Notes: a model not told the origin generated them from the letters alone. Counted from the stretch's first letter, positions 55,426-64,000 are shown. The stretch: DNA of 64,000 nt from Methanospirillum lacunae (GCF_003173355.1 NZ_QGMY01000006.1:1-64000); one strand, 5' to 3'. Program-made: numbers and translations.

Positions 55426-56763
55426 TTATGTCTGTTTATTTAAACTAAAATGTTTTAATTCATTATCTGAAGGTTTTTCTAATTCTTCTTCAGAAATATC
55501 TTCTAGATCAGGATCCTTTGATACCTGTAAATCAGATAATTTGATAAGTTTATTTAATTCTACTTCTGGATTCTGCTCTAATATAGATAATATTTTTACA
55601 TATCCAATTATAATATCACGTGGTGTTAAGAAAAATTCAGAACCCAATTGTTCTGAACAATATTTCTGATATTGGGCTATTCCATCATCAGAAATGAGAT
55701 ACTTTGTATTATCACCCAATGCATACACATGACGAATTTTCCGAAGTAATTCTAAATTTTCGTCAAATGTAAACTTTTGCAGTTCGATAACCGGACCAGA
55801 AAAATCTTTTAACCCTTCATCAATAAATTTACTCTTTTTTAAACGGGATTCAAATGCTCCATAACTTATTAAACCTCGTTTGGTGTCATAAATAAATTTA
55901 TCAAATCCTGCAAAAAAGAAACCAATTCCTTCTGAAACCCCTTGTTCACTTTCGTTATATATTTGGAGAATTATTTCGTAATTGGAATTTCGAGCTATTG
56001 AATTATTTAATCGATGAGAAAGAACCCCCATTTCATCCAAGCAAATTATTAGACCTTTATATCCAGCCATTTGAACAAATTTAGCCCACAACTTAAGGTA
56101 ATCATAAATATTCTGATCTGAAATAATATTTTTTACACCTAAATCATCTTTTGCATCTGTTTTGTTTGAATATTCACCTGATAACCAACGGATTGCTGAT
56201 GCCATAAGAATATCATCTTCTTTATAAAATCCTTCATAATATCTGCTTATAGCAATAGTAAAATCGAATCCATTGACATATGCTTGTAACGGTGTCAATT
56301 CTTGACGAATATGACGAATAATTTCATCCTGACTCTTTCCTAATTGCTTATCATTGAAATCGATATCGGAAATCCATCTTTCGACAATACTTGCTAATGC
56401 ACCCCCATTTGGTTTTGTTTTTATGGCCATATTTTGCATTAAGGTCGCATATAACATTCTCGCTTGACTATTTGATCCATGAAGGCGTTTATCGATTGTA
56501 ATATCAGTTTGAAGAACAACGAGATCTTTTTCTAAAGCTAACATCCGACATAAATTAAGAAAAAAACTTTTTCCTGAACCATATGGTCCAATAATAAAGC
56601 GAGCCGCAGATCCATTTTTGCTTATATTATCAATATCTTTTAAAATAGCAAGAATTTCTTCTTTTCTTCCAACCTGTATATGTTGAAGTCCAATTCGTGG
56701 AGATACTCCAGCTTGTAAAGCTTTAATAATTGCATTACGTTCATTTTGCCTGATTGTTACCAT
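55426..56763 (-). CDS. BrxD-like ATPase (DUF2791 family)
   Basis: A 445-residue P-loop ATPase. RNAIIKALQAGVSPRIGLQH leads to VGRKEEILAILKDID and Walker A FIIGPYGSGKSFFLNLCRML near residue 60; GLIICLDEMGVLSH near 250 is the Walker B region. The GVSPRIGLxxIxVGR start is diagnostic for the BrxD/DUF2791 group. GGAG six bases before ATG 56763 supports that start over the TTG at 56775. BrxD acts with a helicase in BREX-type defence, but its mechanism is unclear. It lies between a TerB protein and a helicase in one operon. Confidence 0.85.
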   Translation of the reverse strand: MVTIRQNERNAIIKALQAGVSPRIGLQHIQVGRKEEILAILKDIDNISKNGSAARFIIGPYGSGKSFFLNLCRMLALEKDLVVLQTDITIDKRLHGSNSQARMLYATLMQNMAIKTKPNGGALASIVERWISDIDFNDKQLGKSQDEIIRHIRQELTPLQAYVNGFDFTIAISRYYEGFYKEDDILMASAIRWLSGEYSNKTDAKDDLGVKNIISDQNIYDYLKLWAKFVQMAGYKGLIICLDEMGVLSHRLNNSIARNSNYEIILQIYNESEQGVSEGIGFFFAGFDKFIYDTKRGLISYGAFESRLKKSKFIDEGLKDFSGPVIELQKFTFDENLELLRKIRHVYALGDNTKYLISDDGIAQYQKYCSEQLGSEFFLTPRDIIIGYVKILSILEQNPEVELNKLIKLSDLQVSKDPDLEDISEEELEKPSDNELKHFSLNKQT

Positions 56764-56776
56764 ATTTGTCTCCAAA

Positions 56777-59275
56777 TTATACTTTATCTACAATAATTTT
56801 TGAAAGTAATTCTGGATTTGCAAAAATTCCATTATCATCTTCAATGACAACATAATCATCATAATGAGTAATAGACCACATATTTAGCGCATCTATCACA
56901 TGGTTTATTCCAAATAAATTATTTTCTTTTACAAATGCATGAAAACTTTTATTTGACCATTTCAAATTATTTAATAGGGCTTCCAATACTGGATAATATT
57001 GTTTTTCCAGTGAACATATTACAGAATAGTCGATATAATGTTGTAGCAATTCATATTTCATCAAATCGGTTTTATTTATTAGATTTAACTTTCTTTCAAC
57101 AGGTTTTTTATCTTGGTTATTATTAAAAACACCATCGAGAATTACTACAATTTCATCATCTTTATCAATTATTACATTATTTTCTTCGGAATTTATAATG
57201 GGCACCGAATAATTAGATTGAATTAACTCACCCTTATCCAATGAAACGGAGGTTTTTATCGATATTAGTGAAGAACTTTCATCTTGGATATTCAATTTAA
57301 TCAAACGATTTTGAATTAAAATTTCTACTTCAGACTTAGGAATATCCATAGATTCTAAAACTTGACTTAAAGAGGCAATTTCTAAGTCATGAATAACATT
57401 ATCTGCAATAATAATATCTACAATATAGGATGCAATAATTTCTCTTTTATGAAAAGGAACCTTATCTTTCACTCGTTTTAAGATAAAATTTATATTAGGA
57501 GGATGAGATATCAAAATTTTTTGATACAATCTAATACATTCAAGATCATGAGAATTTAATATAAATTTGTTTGTCACATAATCAGAAAGATAATTTAATT
57601 CTTCAGAAGTAATTTTTTTGTCTGCATGAGCTATATGCATACCGAGTTCTATAAAAAAAACTGCCGTATTATATTGAATTGAATGTGATTCAGAATTAGG
57701 AGTGCTTAATACTAATCCTACATAATCTGCCGATTCTAATGCCCCATAATTACTTGGTACTACCTCATATCCTTGAGATTTTATAAATGAAATAATACTT
57801 GAGATCTTTTCACTATCAATGGTAATATGCTCAATTGGAGTCTTTAATTTATTAAATTCACTGATTGAAATAATAATGTCTTCATCTTCATTATTTATAA
57901 AAGGTAAAATAATTGATTCCCAAACATCAACTAATTGAAATTTTTTATTACTTGAAGAGTCTTTTTTATTTAGGATAATTTCATTATTTTTTTCTAAAGA
58001 ATTATTTAATTCATCAATTGATTTCAAATTTATACTTTGTATCCATAATTCTCGTAAAGGATTGAATTGAGACTTTTTACCGATTGGGTTTTGAAGAATA
58101 ATCTCATCAATAGAGCCATTATGTTGAAATTGATCTCGAATTGTTGGATTTGCAGCGTAATATTTAAACCTATAAGGAAATCGGGATACTTGAAGAGTAA
58201 ATCCTGAAGGATAATAATGTTTGAATAATTTTAAGAATAAATCCCTTTTTTCACGTATTGTCTTTTTATCAAAATTTTTTGGGACATTTAAAAAGTAATA
58301 TAGTATTAAATACGACAATAACCCAGAAATTGGTTTCTGATGTTGAATGTACCAAGAAAGAATTACTTTAAGTTCATCGGGACCTATCTCATCATTTGGT
58401 GGATAAAAATTAGATAACTCTTTATTTGATAGATTAAGAATACGTTTACCTAAAAGATATGCAATAAAACTTGAAATAAAAGAAAAATTAGAGCTAGGAG
58501 AAGAGACAATTTTCTTTAAATTATAACACTCATTTAAAATAGGCCCATAATCTTCATTGTCTAAAAATATACGCCGCTCTAAACCAAAAAAGTACAAAAA
58601 GAGGTACCCATCATCTTCCAATTTTTTCTTTCTACCCTCATGTAACCAAGATAGGTAGAGATATCTTTGATCTGGATCTAGATTTGAGTAATTCGGGAAT
58701 GATGGTAGTCTTTTTATTGTATTACTATATGATCCAATTGGAAGAGTGACATCAATACACGATGGTTCGATAGAATCAGATTTGCCTTGTGACCAATATA
58801 CTAAAGGATTCGAAAACGAAAATTTCTGAATGTATACGCCGTTTTTTCTTCTTCCTCCCCAATTGATTGGTACACTGATAAATTTTGGTTTTTCTCTATT
58901 AGTTTTTTCTTGAATAGTTCGGAAAATATTTTGAGTAATTTCATTATTAGGGTCAAGATCAAGACCCTTTTTTATATTAATTAAGGCTTCAGAATTTTTG
59001 TTAGCTTTCAACAAAAATAGGGACCTAAAAACATATAATGTTGACAAGTTAGGATTAATTTCAATTGCTTTTGAAATGCTCAAAATTGCATCGTCGATAT
59101 TTCCTTGCTTTTCAAGACTTATGCTAAGCCCTTGATATGCTAAATAATCCTTAGAATTATTATAAATGAGGTGATTGAAATGTTCAATTGCTTTTTGAAA
59201 ATTGCTTGAATGAATAAGTGCATATCCATGACTGTGTGAATCTGATATTGATGAAGACGATAATTCAGAGTTCAT
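56777..59275 (-). CDS. TPR-TerB_N-TerB-TerB_C protein
   Basis: An 832-residue multidomain protein. Residues about 10-130 are TPR repeats (ALIHSSNFQKAIEHFNHLIY, YLAYQGLSISLEKQGNIDDA, TLYVFRSLFLLKANKNSEAL). About 165-430 is TerB_N: VTLPIGSYSNTIKRLPSFPN, LDPDQRYLYLSWLHEGRKKK, YLFLYFFGLERRIFLDNEDY. About 560-690 has TerB-like helices with IAHADKKITSEELNYLSDYV and IIIADNVIHDLEIASL, each with the D/E metal-binding pattern. About 740-832 is TerB_C. The fusion of TPR to TerB_N is distinctive. It is the first gene of the operon with BrxD and helicase genes; the ATG lies after an AT-rich promoter region. Confidence 0.85.
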   Translation of the reverse strand: MNSELSSSSISDSHSHGYALIHSSNFQKAIEHFNHLIYNNSKDYLAYQGLSISLEKQGNIDDAILSISKAIEINPNLSTLYVFRSLFLLKANKNSEALINIKKGLDLDPNNEITQNIFRTIQEKTNREKPKFISVPINWGGRRKNGVYIQKFSFSNPLVYWSQGKSDSIEPSCIDVTLPIGSYSNTIKRLPSFPNYSNLDPDQRYLYLSWLHEGRKKKLEDDGYLFLYFFGLERRIFLDNEDYGPILNECYNLKKIVSSPSSNFSFISSFIAYLLGKRILNLSNKELSNFYPPNDEIGPDELKVILSWYIQHQKPISGLLSYLILYYFLNVPKNFDKKTIREKRDLFLKLFKHYYPSGFTLQVSRFPYRFKYYAANPTIRDQFQHNGSIDEIILQNPIGKKSQFNPLRELWIQSINLKSIDELNNSLEKNNEIILNKKDSSSNKKFQLVDVWESIILPFINNEDEDIIISISEFNKLKTPIEHITIDSEKISSIISFIKSQGYEVVPSNYGALESADYVGLVLSTPNSESHSIQYNTAVFFIELGMHIAHADKKITSEELNYLSDYVTNKFILNSHDLECIRLYQKILISHPPNINFILKRVKDKVPFHKREIIASYIVDIIIADNVIHDLEIASLSQVLESMDIPKSEVEILIQNRLIKLNIQDESSSLISIKTSVSLDKGELIQSNYSVPIINSEENNVIIDKDDEIVVILDGVFNNNQDKKPVERKLNLINKTDLMKYELLQHYIDYSVICSLEKQYYPVLEALLNNLKWSNKSFHAFVKENNLFGINHVIDALNMWSITHYDDYVVIEDDNGIFANPELLSKIIVDKV

Positions 59276-59539
59276 ATAATCTTTCGATCCTTTCTAACTG
59301 AACACGATAAATTTATCCTTAAAGTAAATAAACAAAATCCATACTAAATATCGACTAAACTTCTTAAAATGTAATTTTAATAATCTTTCAGGAGAATAAT
59401 AGTAATAAAGATTTTAGAGGTTACAAATAAAGTATCTTACCCATAGAAATCTATATATACAAGATTTTTAACTTTATATTCATTATAAAAAAGGCTTATG
59501 GCATCTCTTTTTGTTTTTGAAGATACGAGCGTGAAAAAA
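59276..59539. other. AT-rich upstream region of TerB operon
   Basis: Should contain the promoter of the TerB/BrxD/helicase operon; TATA-like ATCTATATATAC near 59448 is oriented either way. Nothing else recognised. Confidence 0.4.
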
Positions 59540-59722
59540 ACTACAACCCCCCCCCAGAATGGGAACCCCTGCTCGCTTTTCCCGGACGTATCTTCCTCCA
59601 AACGTAGATCTAACTAAGAATACTAATAATTATAATAATAATGCAGGATAATAGAATCATAAAGTAAACACCTGCCCCCATGATTACACATCTCTGCATA
59701 TCTGGATCTCCCACTCACAACC
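59540..59722 (+). repeat. Decayed copy of the DUF3795 leader
   Basis: TGCTCGCTTTTCCCGGACGT and AGATCTAACTAAGAATACTAA, then ACATCTCTGCATATCTGGAT with TCTCCCACTC correspond in order to the leaders at 50.9 and 62.4 kb, with many mutations and deletions. Confidence 0.6.
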
Positions 59723-59960
59723 TTGATCCAACCAGACCTGATCGCCCCATGTGGCATAAACTCTTCATTTGGCCTGGCCTATCAACGCCCTAATAATAAA
59801 TATGTGTGATACAGAGACGAAACACGGATAAAAACAAAAACCCGGCAATCATGCATCATCAAAAACTGTGAGACCATCAAGAATAGCCACAAAAATGATT
59901 CATACCTGCCCCATTTTGATAAATTGCGACTTCATACAATTCTCCTTATTTCCAATCTTT
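59723..59960 (+). pseudogene. Decayed DUF3795 gene, copy 3
   Basis: The reading LIQPDLIAPCGINSSFGLAY matches the intact copies. The ATG has become TTG at 59723, a TGA interrupts the frame at 59817, and later codons read TRQSCIIKNCETIKNSH before homology is lost. Several Cys are gone. It lies beside its own decayed leader and shows that leader and gene were duplicated together. Confidence 0.8.
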
Positions 59961-59983
59961 TTAGATCATCGATTCAAACCTGA

Positions 59984-60690
59984 TTATCTAATGGAAGAGT
60001 AAAAAAATAAAGAATTATTACCTATTTTAGAGGTTCTTGAATCAAACATGCCAATATTGGTCATAGTGACGTGCAAAAAATCTTTTGAGTTCAACAATCC
60101 ATCATTATATAAATCTCGTGTAATTTGTTCGTATAATTCTCTTTTATATATTAAATCAGGAAAAGTATATTCCAACACAACTGCAGGTCCACCCATCGTC
60201 CATGAAGGATAATTTATATTTCTTTTTTCGCTATATTTCGAGGATTTTAAAAAAAAGTTGAGCAATTTTAAATGTTATGAAGTATATCTACCGACAAGAT
60301 TCAGGAAACTTGTTGGATATTATCCTCGAATGAAACATTAATAGTAGAATTAATAACTACATTTCATAATGCTTCGAGTTTTTCCTATTGGTGTGTTCTC
60401 ATCGTAATATTTGTACCAAACAACAAGACACTGATGAATTGTTCATTATCCTTCAGATTATCAATTTAAAATTCATCAATTACTGTTTGTAATCTCAATA
60501 ACTATTAATATATTGTTGTCATCCATTCATCCCTTCTTTTTTCTAATGGAGGAGCAATAACCATAGAAAAAAATTCTGAAATCGGACCTCCTATTACTGG
60601 AACGAATGATAAACCCGCTTTCACACCTGCATGAGCATAATCTCCGTAACTAGGCGCTAAATCTTCACGGATATCTTTCTTTTCACTCAT
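59984..60690 (-). pseudogene. Broken gene of unknown family (GVKAGLSFVPVIGG type)
   Basis: Starts MSEKKDIREDLAPSYGDYAH, then AGVKAGLSFVPVIGGPISEF with APPLEKRRDEWM; a TAA follows at about 60505. The reading resumes in the same direction as LQTVIDEFKIDNLKDNEQFI and TVNVSFEDN-like sequence interrupted by TAG and TGA, and after further shifts ends with YPSWTMGGPAVVLEYTFPDL, then NDGLLNSKDFLHVTMTNIGM and SRTSKIGN. These parts look like start, middle and end of one ~240-residue protein. The start overlaps the upstream nuclease gene by 8 bases, indicating former coupling in the same operon. Confidence 0.65.
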
Positions 60691-61795
60691 CCCGGATAAC
60701 CCCTTCAACAAATTCCCGGATCTCCTCTGTCCCCGGAAGTCTCACCTGGTACTTGGAAACAAACACCTGATTATCCATACCGGCACAGGCATATTGAACG
60801 AGGGCATGATTCTTTTCTGTACACAGAAGTAATCCGACCGGAGGATTATCCCCTTCAGTCATCACATGTGCCTTATACCAATTCAGATACGTATTCAGTT
60901 GCCCAAGTGCTTCATGAGAAAACCCACCCACTTTCAGCTCAATCAGGACATGGCATTTCAAAACCCGATGATAAAAAACAAGGTCTACAAAGAAGTACTC
61001 CTCTCCAATCAGAATCCGTTTCTGCCGTGCCTCAAAACAGAAACCATATCCAAGTTCTAGGAGAAACGACTCGATCTTAAAAAGTAACGCATGTTCAAGA
61101 TCCGACTCATACAGCACTTCCTGACTCTTGATCCCTAAAAACTCAAACACATATGGATCCCGGATCATCAGTTGAGGAGAATCCACCTGTGCTAGAGATC
61201 GAACATGATCAGATAGTGCCTTTTTATCCCGAGATAATGCTGAACGTTCAAAAAGAAGGCTCTCGATCTGACGTTTCAATTCTCTGACTGACCAGTTCCC
61301 CCTGACACATTCTACCTCATAGAACATTCTCTTCAGAGGATCTTCAAGAGTGATAAGCAGGGAAAAATGACTAAATGAAACAGATCTGATAAAAGTTTCA
61401 TAAAATGAGTGGAATTGATCCAGGTCCTCATCTATGAGATCTCCATGATGGGCATAACTGTCATACAATTGGGCAGACGGTGTCTGCCTAATTACATTGC
61501 TGGGACATTGGGCAAACATTGTCTGCCCAAACTGAGGGTAAATTGTATAAGACTGGCGGTATAGTTTGAGTGATCGATAAGAAAATCCATCATTATGAGG
61601 AAGATGATGAGAAAGATCCTGGAGAATATGATCTCCATATGATGCTCGATCTGATCCTTTCTGCTCAAACTCCTTAATGTAATATCCAATGAGCCAGTTT
61701 CTAACTGTGAGGGAGAAGTTCACCGCCTTGGTAGCCTGGCCGGTGAGCTCCTCATGAATTGCAGATATGGCCTGGATCAGGTCGTTAAAATTCAT
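60683..61795 (-). CDS. DUF1016/YhcG PDDEXK nuclease-family protein
   Basis: A 370-residue protein. The N-terminal domain reads VNFSLTVRNWLIGYYIKEFE, then DHILQDLSHHL and SYRSLKLYRQSYTIYPQF; the central DUF1016 segment has RGNWSVRELKRQIESLLFER. The C-terminal nuclease domain has DPYVFEFLGIK, ESDLEHALLFKIESFLLELG (Glu), YFFVDLVFYHRVLKCHVLIE (Asp and ExK-like) and LKVGGFSHEALGQLNTYLNW. The PDDEXK pattern with DxxFYH-(x)-LxxxVLIELK is preserved, so nuclease activity is likely. The family often sits within type I restriction loci; here its 4-base overlap with an HsdM relic confirms that. Confidence 0.9.
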   Translation of the reverse strand: MNFNDLIQAISAIHEELTGQATKAVNFSLTVRNWLIGYYIKEFEQKGSDRASYGDHILQDLSHHLPHNDGFSYRSLKLYRQSYTIYPQFGQTMFAQCPSNVIRQTPSAQLYDSYAHHGDLIDEDLDQFHSFYETFIRSVSFSHFSLLITLEDPLKRMFYEVECVRGNWSVRELKRQIESLLFERSALSRDKKALSDHVRSLAQVDSPQLMIRDPYVFEFLGIKSQEVLYESDLEHALLFKIESFLLELGYGFCFEARQKRILIGEEYFFVDLVFYHRVLKCHVLIELKVGGFSHEALGQLNTYLNWYKAHVMTEGDNPPVGLLLCTEKNHALVQYACAGMDNQVFVSKYQVRLPGTEEIREFVEGVIRDE

Positions 61796-62217
61796 ACCTT
61801 ATATCCTAAACTAACACAGTTTTTTCTGATATCTGTATCCAATTGTCTCCCTTCTTTGATTCGGTCATGTACCTGTTTGGTGAAACGGGCTATCTTATCA
61901 AAGAACAACTCACCACCACCCCCACCCTCTTCAGTTCCAAAATATCGGCCAGGAATCAGCACATGCCCATGTTTTGTGATTTCATCAAGGGTTACAGAAG
62001 CATAGAAAAATGTCAGATATGTAAACTGATGTGATTTTTCTGGATTATGGTCAAGTTTAGTACTCATCACTTCATGAAGAACTCCAAAGGCGTCAGACAG
62101 ATACTTAGGAAAAATGAACCCCGGAATAACATGCATATATTTAGCTGTTTTCCAAAGTATCGCTTTAATTCCCAGGTTGGTATTGGTTAATGGGCAAGTT
62201 TTTTTCTGACAGGCCAT
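61792..62217 (-). pseudogene. Internally deleted HsdM (type I restriction methylase) relic
   Basis: The frame of 141 codons joins the N-terminus of HsdM (TNLGIKAILWKTAKYMHVIP, GFIFPKYLSDAF) directly to its C-terminus (SVTLDEITKHGHVLIPGRYF, GTEEGGGGGELFFDKIARFT, then RQLDTDIRKNCVSLGYKV). A full HsdM has about 500 residues, so the SAM-binding and NPPF catalytic core has been lost. A short deletion also occurs in the KYMHVIPG segment. The reading frame has nevertheless stayed open. It overlaps the DUF1016 gene by four bases. Confidence 0.85.
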
Positions 62218-62399
62218 ATTGGTGGAATAGAGGATTTCTTTTAAAGTTCGATATATGTTTTCAAATAGTGATGTGTTCAGTTATTCAAATCGTTTGCAAT
62301 ATTTTTTGATAAGAATTGATAACGCCAGTTGAAAATCATTACAGTTCGTAATATTTCGAAGAAACCCGATAAATAAAAATTAAATTCCATCTTTTATCT
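62218..62399. other. Intergenic, upstream of HsdM relic
   Basis: AT-rich; presumably holds the promoter of the residual restriction operon. Nothing coding seen. Confidence 0.35.
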
Positions 62400-62751
62400 C
62401 CGTAAGCGGGACAAATCATTCAATCCTTCCCCGGAGCGGGAGGCCCCGCTCTCTTTTCCCGGCCATATAACCGATAATACTAAGATCTAATAAATTATTT
62501 TTATTATTACTAAGAGAGAGCGGGAAGATCAGAGTATAAAGCACGTATCCACCCACATGATCTCATATCTCTGTATACCCGGATCTCCCGCTCTCCCGCC
62601 CGGAGATCAAACAACTCACATTTCAGGAAAAGATCTCTGAACGAACTAATAATAAAAAGCGGATTCTTCCCGCTCAAACCATTCTTCTCCCGCTCTCAAC
62701 GAGCTGAAAGATTCACTAACCAGAGATCCCATACAATTACCATAACCAACC
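62400..62751 (+). ncRNA. Structured leader upstream of DUF3795 gene, copy A
   Basis: Nearly identical to 50870-51239. GAGCGGG-AGGC-CCCGCTC (62434-62451) is a perfect 7-bp hairpin ahead of the presumed promoter (AATAAATTATTTTTATTATT). Downstream, GAGAGCGGGAAGATC (62516-62530) pairs with GGATCTCCCGCTCTC (62581-62595), and later CCCGCTC repeats offer alternative partners. An AGCGG-loop-CCGCT hairpin follows. The leader is ~230 bases from promoter to ATG, long for an archaeal gene. Confidence 0.55.
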
Positions 62752-63147
62752 ATGATCCAGCCTGACCTGATCGCTCCATGTGGCATGAACTGTGCATTAT
62801 GCCTGGCCTATCAACGACCTAAAAACAAGTGTAAAGGATGCAGGGATGAAACCCCGAAGAGTGCGAAGTCCTGCGAACAATGTATCATCAAAAACTGTGA
62901 AACCATCCAGAATAGCCCATCTCATTTCTGCTATGACTGCCCGGATATGCCATGCAAGCGACTCAAACAACTGGACACCCGGTACCGGACAAAATACGCA
63001 ATGTCCATGATAGACAACCTGAATGAGATCAAAGAAAAGGGCATCAACTCATTTGTGGCAAGTCAGACAGCGAAGTACACCTGCCCGACATGTGGCGGCC
63101 TTATCTGTGTACACCGTGGGCATTGCCTGACCTGTAAAAAGGAATAA
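62752..63147 (+). CDS. DUF3795 family protein, copy 2
   Basis: A 131-residue Cys-rich protein, about 85% identical to the one at 51240. LIAPCGMNCALCLAYQRPKN, KCKGCRDE, CIIKNCETIQ, HFCYDCPDMPCKRLKQLDTR and the terminal CPTCGGLICVHRGHCLTCKK are all present, so the predicted metal sites are conserved. Differences are concentrated between residues 25 and 45. Both copies appear intact, so either each is used under a different condition or the duplication is recent. Confidence 0.85.
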   Translation: MIQPDLIAPCGMNCALCLAYQRPKNKCKGCRDETPKSAKSCEQCIIKNCETIQNSPSHFCYDCPDMPCKRLKQLDTRYRTKYAMSMIDNLNEIKEKGINSFVASQTAKYTCPTCGGLICVHRGHCLTCKKE

Positions 63148-63355
63148 GATCGAATCCCGCTACTGCCTCTCATCACGTAATTTCCGATTTCATTCTCTAC
63201 GAATGTTATCCACGATGTAATTAGCGAGAGACAGGAGAGGTTTTAGATCGGGCTTCATTATTCTACCCGGCTATTCGATCATCTGACTGGTGAATGATCT
63301 GTCCGTCAGGCTGGACAGATAAAAGAGACGAACTAGTGATTCCTGGATCTCTGAC

Positions 63356-64000
63356 TTATTCCTCGTCCAAAGCAGTACCAAAATCATGAATCGTACGTTT
63401 TAAGAATTTCCTCACCTTTTCAGATTCGGTGAATCCCTGGTCCAGGCGGTCTACCAGAGAATTAATCATGTGTACTCCTTCAAGAATTTTAGTCTGTTCA
63501 GGTCCTGGATTCACTCCGGCACTCATGGCGATTAATGTCAGGGGATTTCTTATCTCGTCATTTAATGCTGCAAGTTGAGCCATGTTTTTGTCTATCTGCC
63601 GAAGTGAGATCTCCTGTTCTTCAATAAGTTCGGTTTCACGGGTAATATCACGGCCAATGCAGAACCTGAATGTATTGCCTTCGATGGTCACGAATACTAT
63701 CTGCATATCAAGAACAATTTTCTTATTGTGTGTGCTCGTAAATGACCATGAAAACCGTTTTCCTGAATACGTAGAATCTTTCCAGTATGTTATGAATAGG
63801 CTACAATCTTCCGGATGAGAATGGCACATAGGAAGATGAGATATCTGGTATCCAAGGATCTGCTCAGACGTGAGCCCGGTCAATTTTTCAAAACAGGGAT
63901 TACATACCAGGATTCCTTCTTCATCTCCAATTATGATGGGGTCTGCTACTTCACGAAACAGAGTCCCCCAGCGAATATCAGATGCCAGTGTCTGTTTCTT
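63356..64000 (-). CDS. PAS-domain protein, 5' end outside window
   Basis: The reading frame stays open to the window edge, 215 codons, so the start lies beyond 64000. Visible are two PAS-type segments: REVADPIIIGDEEGILVCNP with CFEKLTGLTSEQILGYQISH, and the PAC-like end QIVFVTIEGNTFRFCIGRDI. A helix follows with QLAALNDEIRNPLTLIAMSA, a HisKA-like H-box in which the phospho-accepting His is replaced by Asp (NDEIRNPL instead of HEIRNPL), and the frame ends without an ATPase domain. It is therefore probably a non-catalytic signalling protein rather than a kinase. Confidence 0.75.
   Translation of the reverse strand, partial: KKQTLASDIRWGTLFREVADPIIIGDEEGILVCNPCFEKLTGLTSEQILGYQISHLPMCHSHPEDCSLFITYWKDSTYSGKRFSWSFTSTHNKKIVLDMQIVFVTIEGNTFRFCIGRDITRETELIEEQEISLRQIDKNMAQLAALNDEIRNPLTLIAMSAGVNPGPEQTKILEGVHMINSLVDRLDQGFTESEKVRKFLKRTIHDFGTALDEE

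Overview
The window looks like a chromosomal segment of a methanogenic archaeon, most likely a Methanospirillum-like member of the Methanomicrobiales (inference). The grounds are archaeal promoter elements (TATA-like boxes, short leaders), a TiaS-like FLD-domain protein, ribbon-helix-helix and RDD proteins carrying zinc ribbons, PAS kinases of the type common in methanogens, an exported serpin, delta-60 repeat surface proteins, and many decayed transposases. No rRNA, tRNA or CRISPR array was recognised.

Layout. 1-63 is the end of a second copy of an insertion sequence found again at 43.7-46.4 kb. 0.3-20.3 kb is a loose collection of single genes: a PHP phosphoesterase, small secreted proteins, three alpha/beta hydrolases (one haloalkane dehalogenase-like with an Asp nucleophile), several SAM methyltransferases, two TetR regulators, a flavodoxin-type reductase, a DHFR/RibD-like reductase, a serpin and an exported alkylsulfatase. 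20.5-25.8 kb is a complete peptide/nickel-type ABC importer operon (two ATPases, binding protein, two permeases). 26.8-27.5 kb holds gene debris, including a broken DUF1016 nuclease. 27.8-30.5 kb encodes a large membrane protein with TPR-like repeats. 30.8-35.5 kb is a divergent Fe/B12/metal-chelate type ABC importer with two different permeases and a TiaS-like FLD protein embedded in it. 36.5-40.4 kb contains an IS66 relic, a PAS kinase, a delta-60 repeat protein and a RelE-like toxin/antitoxin pair whose toxin lacks a normal start codon. 40.9-41.8 kb is a non-coding array of about three ~295-bp tandem repeats.

The right third (42.6-64 kb) is an accessory, strongly AT-rich defence-type island. 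It carries a nested insertion sequence (a 1,255-bp IS4-like element with a 7-bp target duplication inside a frameshifted IS1634-like transposase). It carries an ABC-three-component (ABC-3C) cassette: HNH effector, small middle component and DUF2326 SMC-like ATPase. It also carries a tight operon of TPR-TerB_N-TerB-TerB_C protein, BrxD-like ATPase and Lhr/BrxHI-like helicase, and a degraded type I restriction locus (internally deleted HsdM plus a DUF1016 nuclease). Between these lie duplicated small units: two intact and one decayed DUF3795 gene, the intact ones with long structured leaders, and an intact plus a triply frameshifted copy of an isoprenylcysteine methyltransferase-like gene.

The most promising systems are the TerB/BrxD/helicase trio without other BREX genes, the HNH ABC-3C cassette, and the repeated leader upstream of the DUF3795 genes. 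All functional calls rest on motif recognition by eye; no database search was run.
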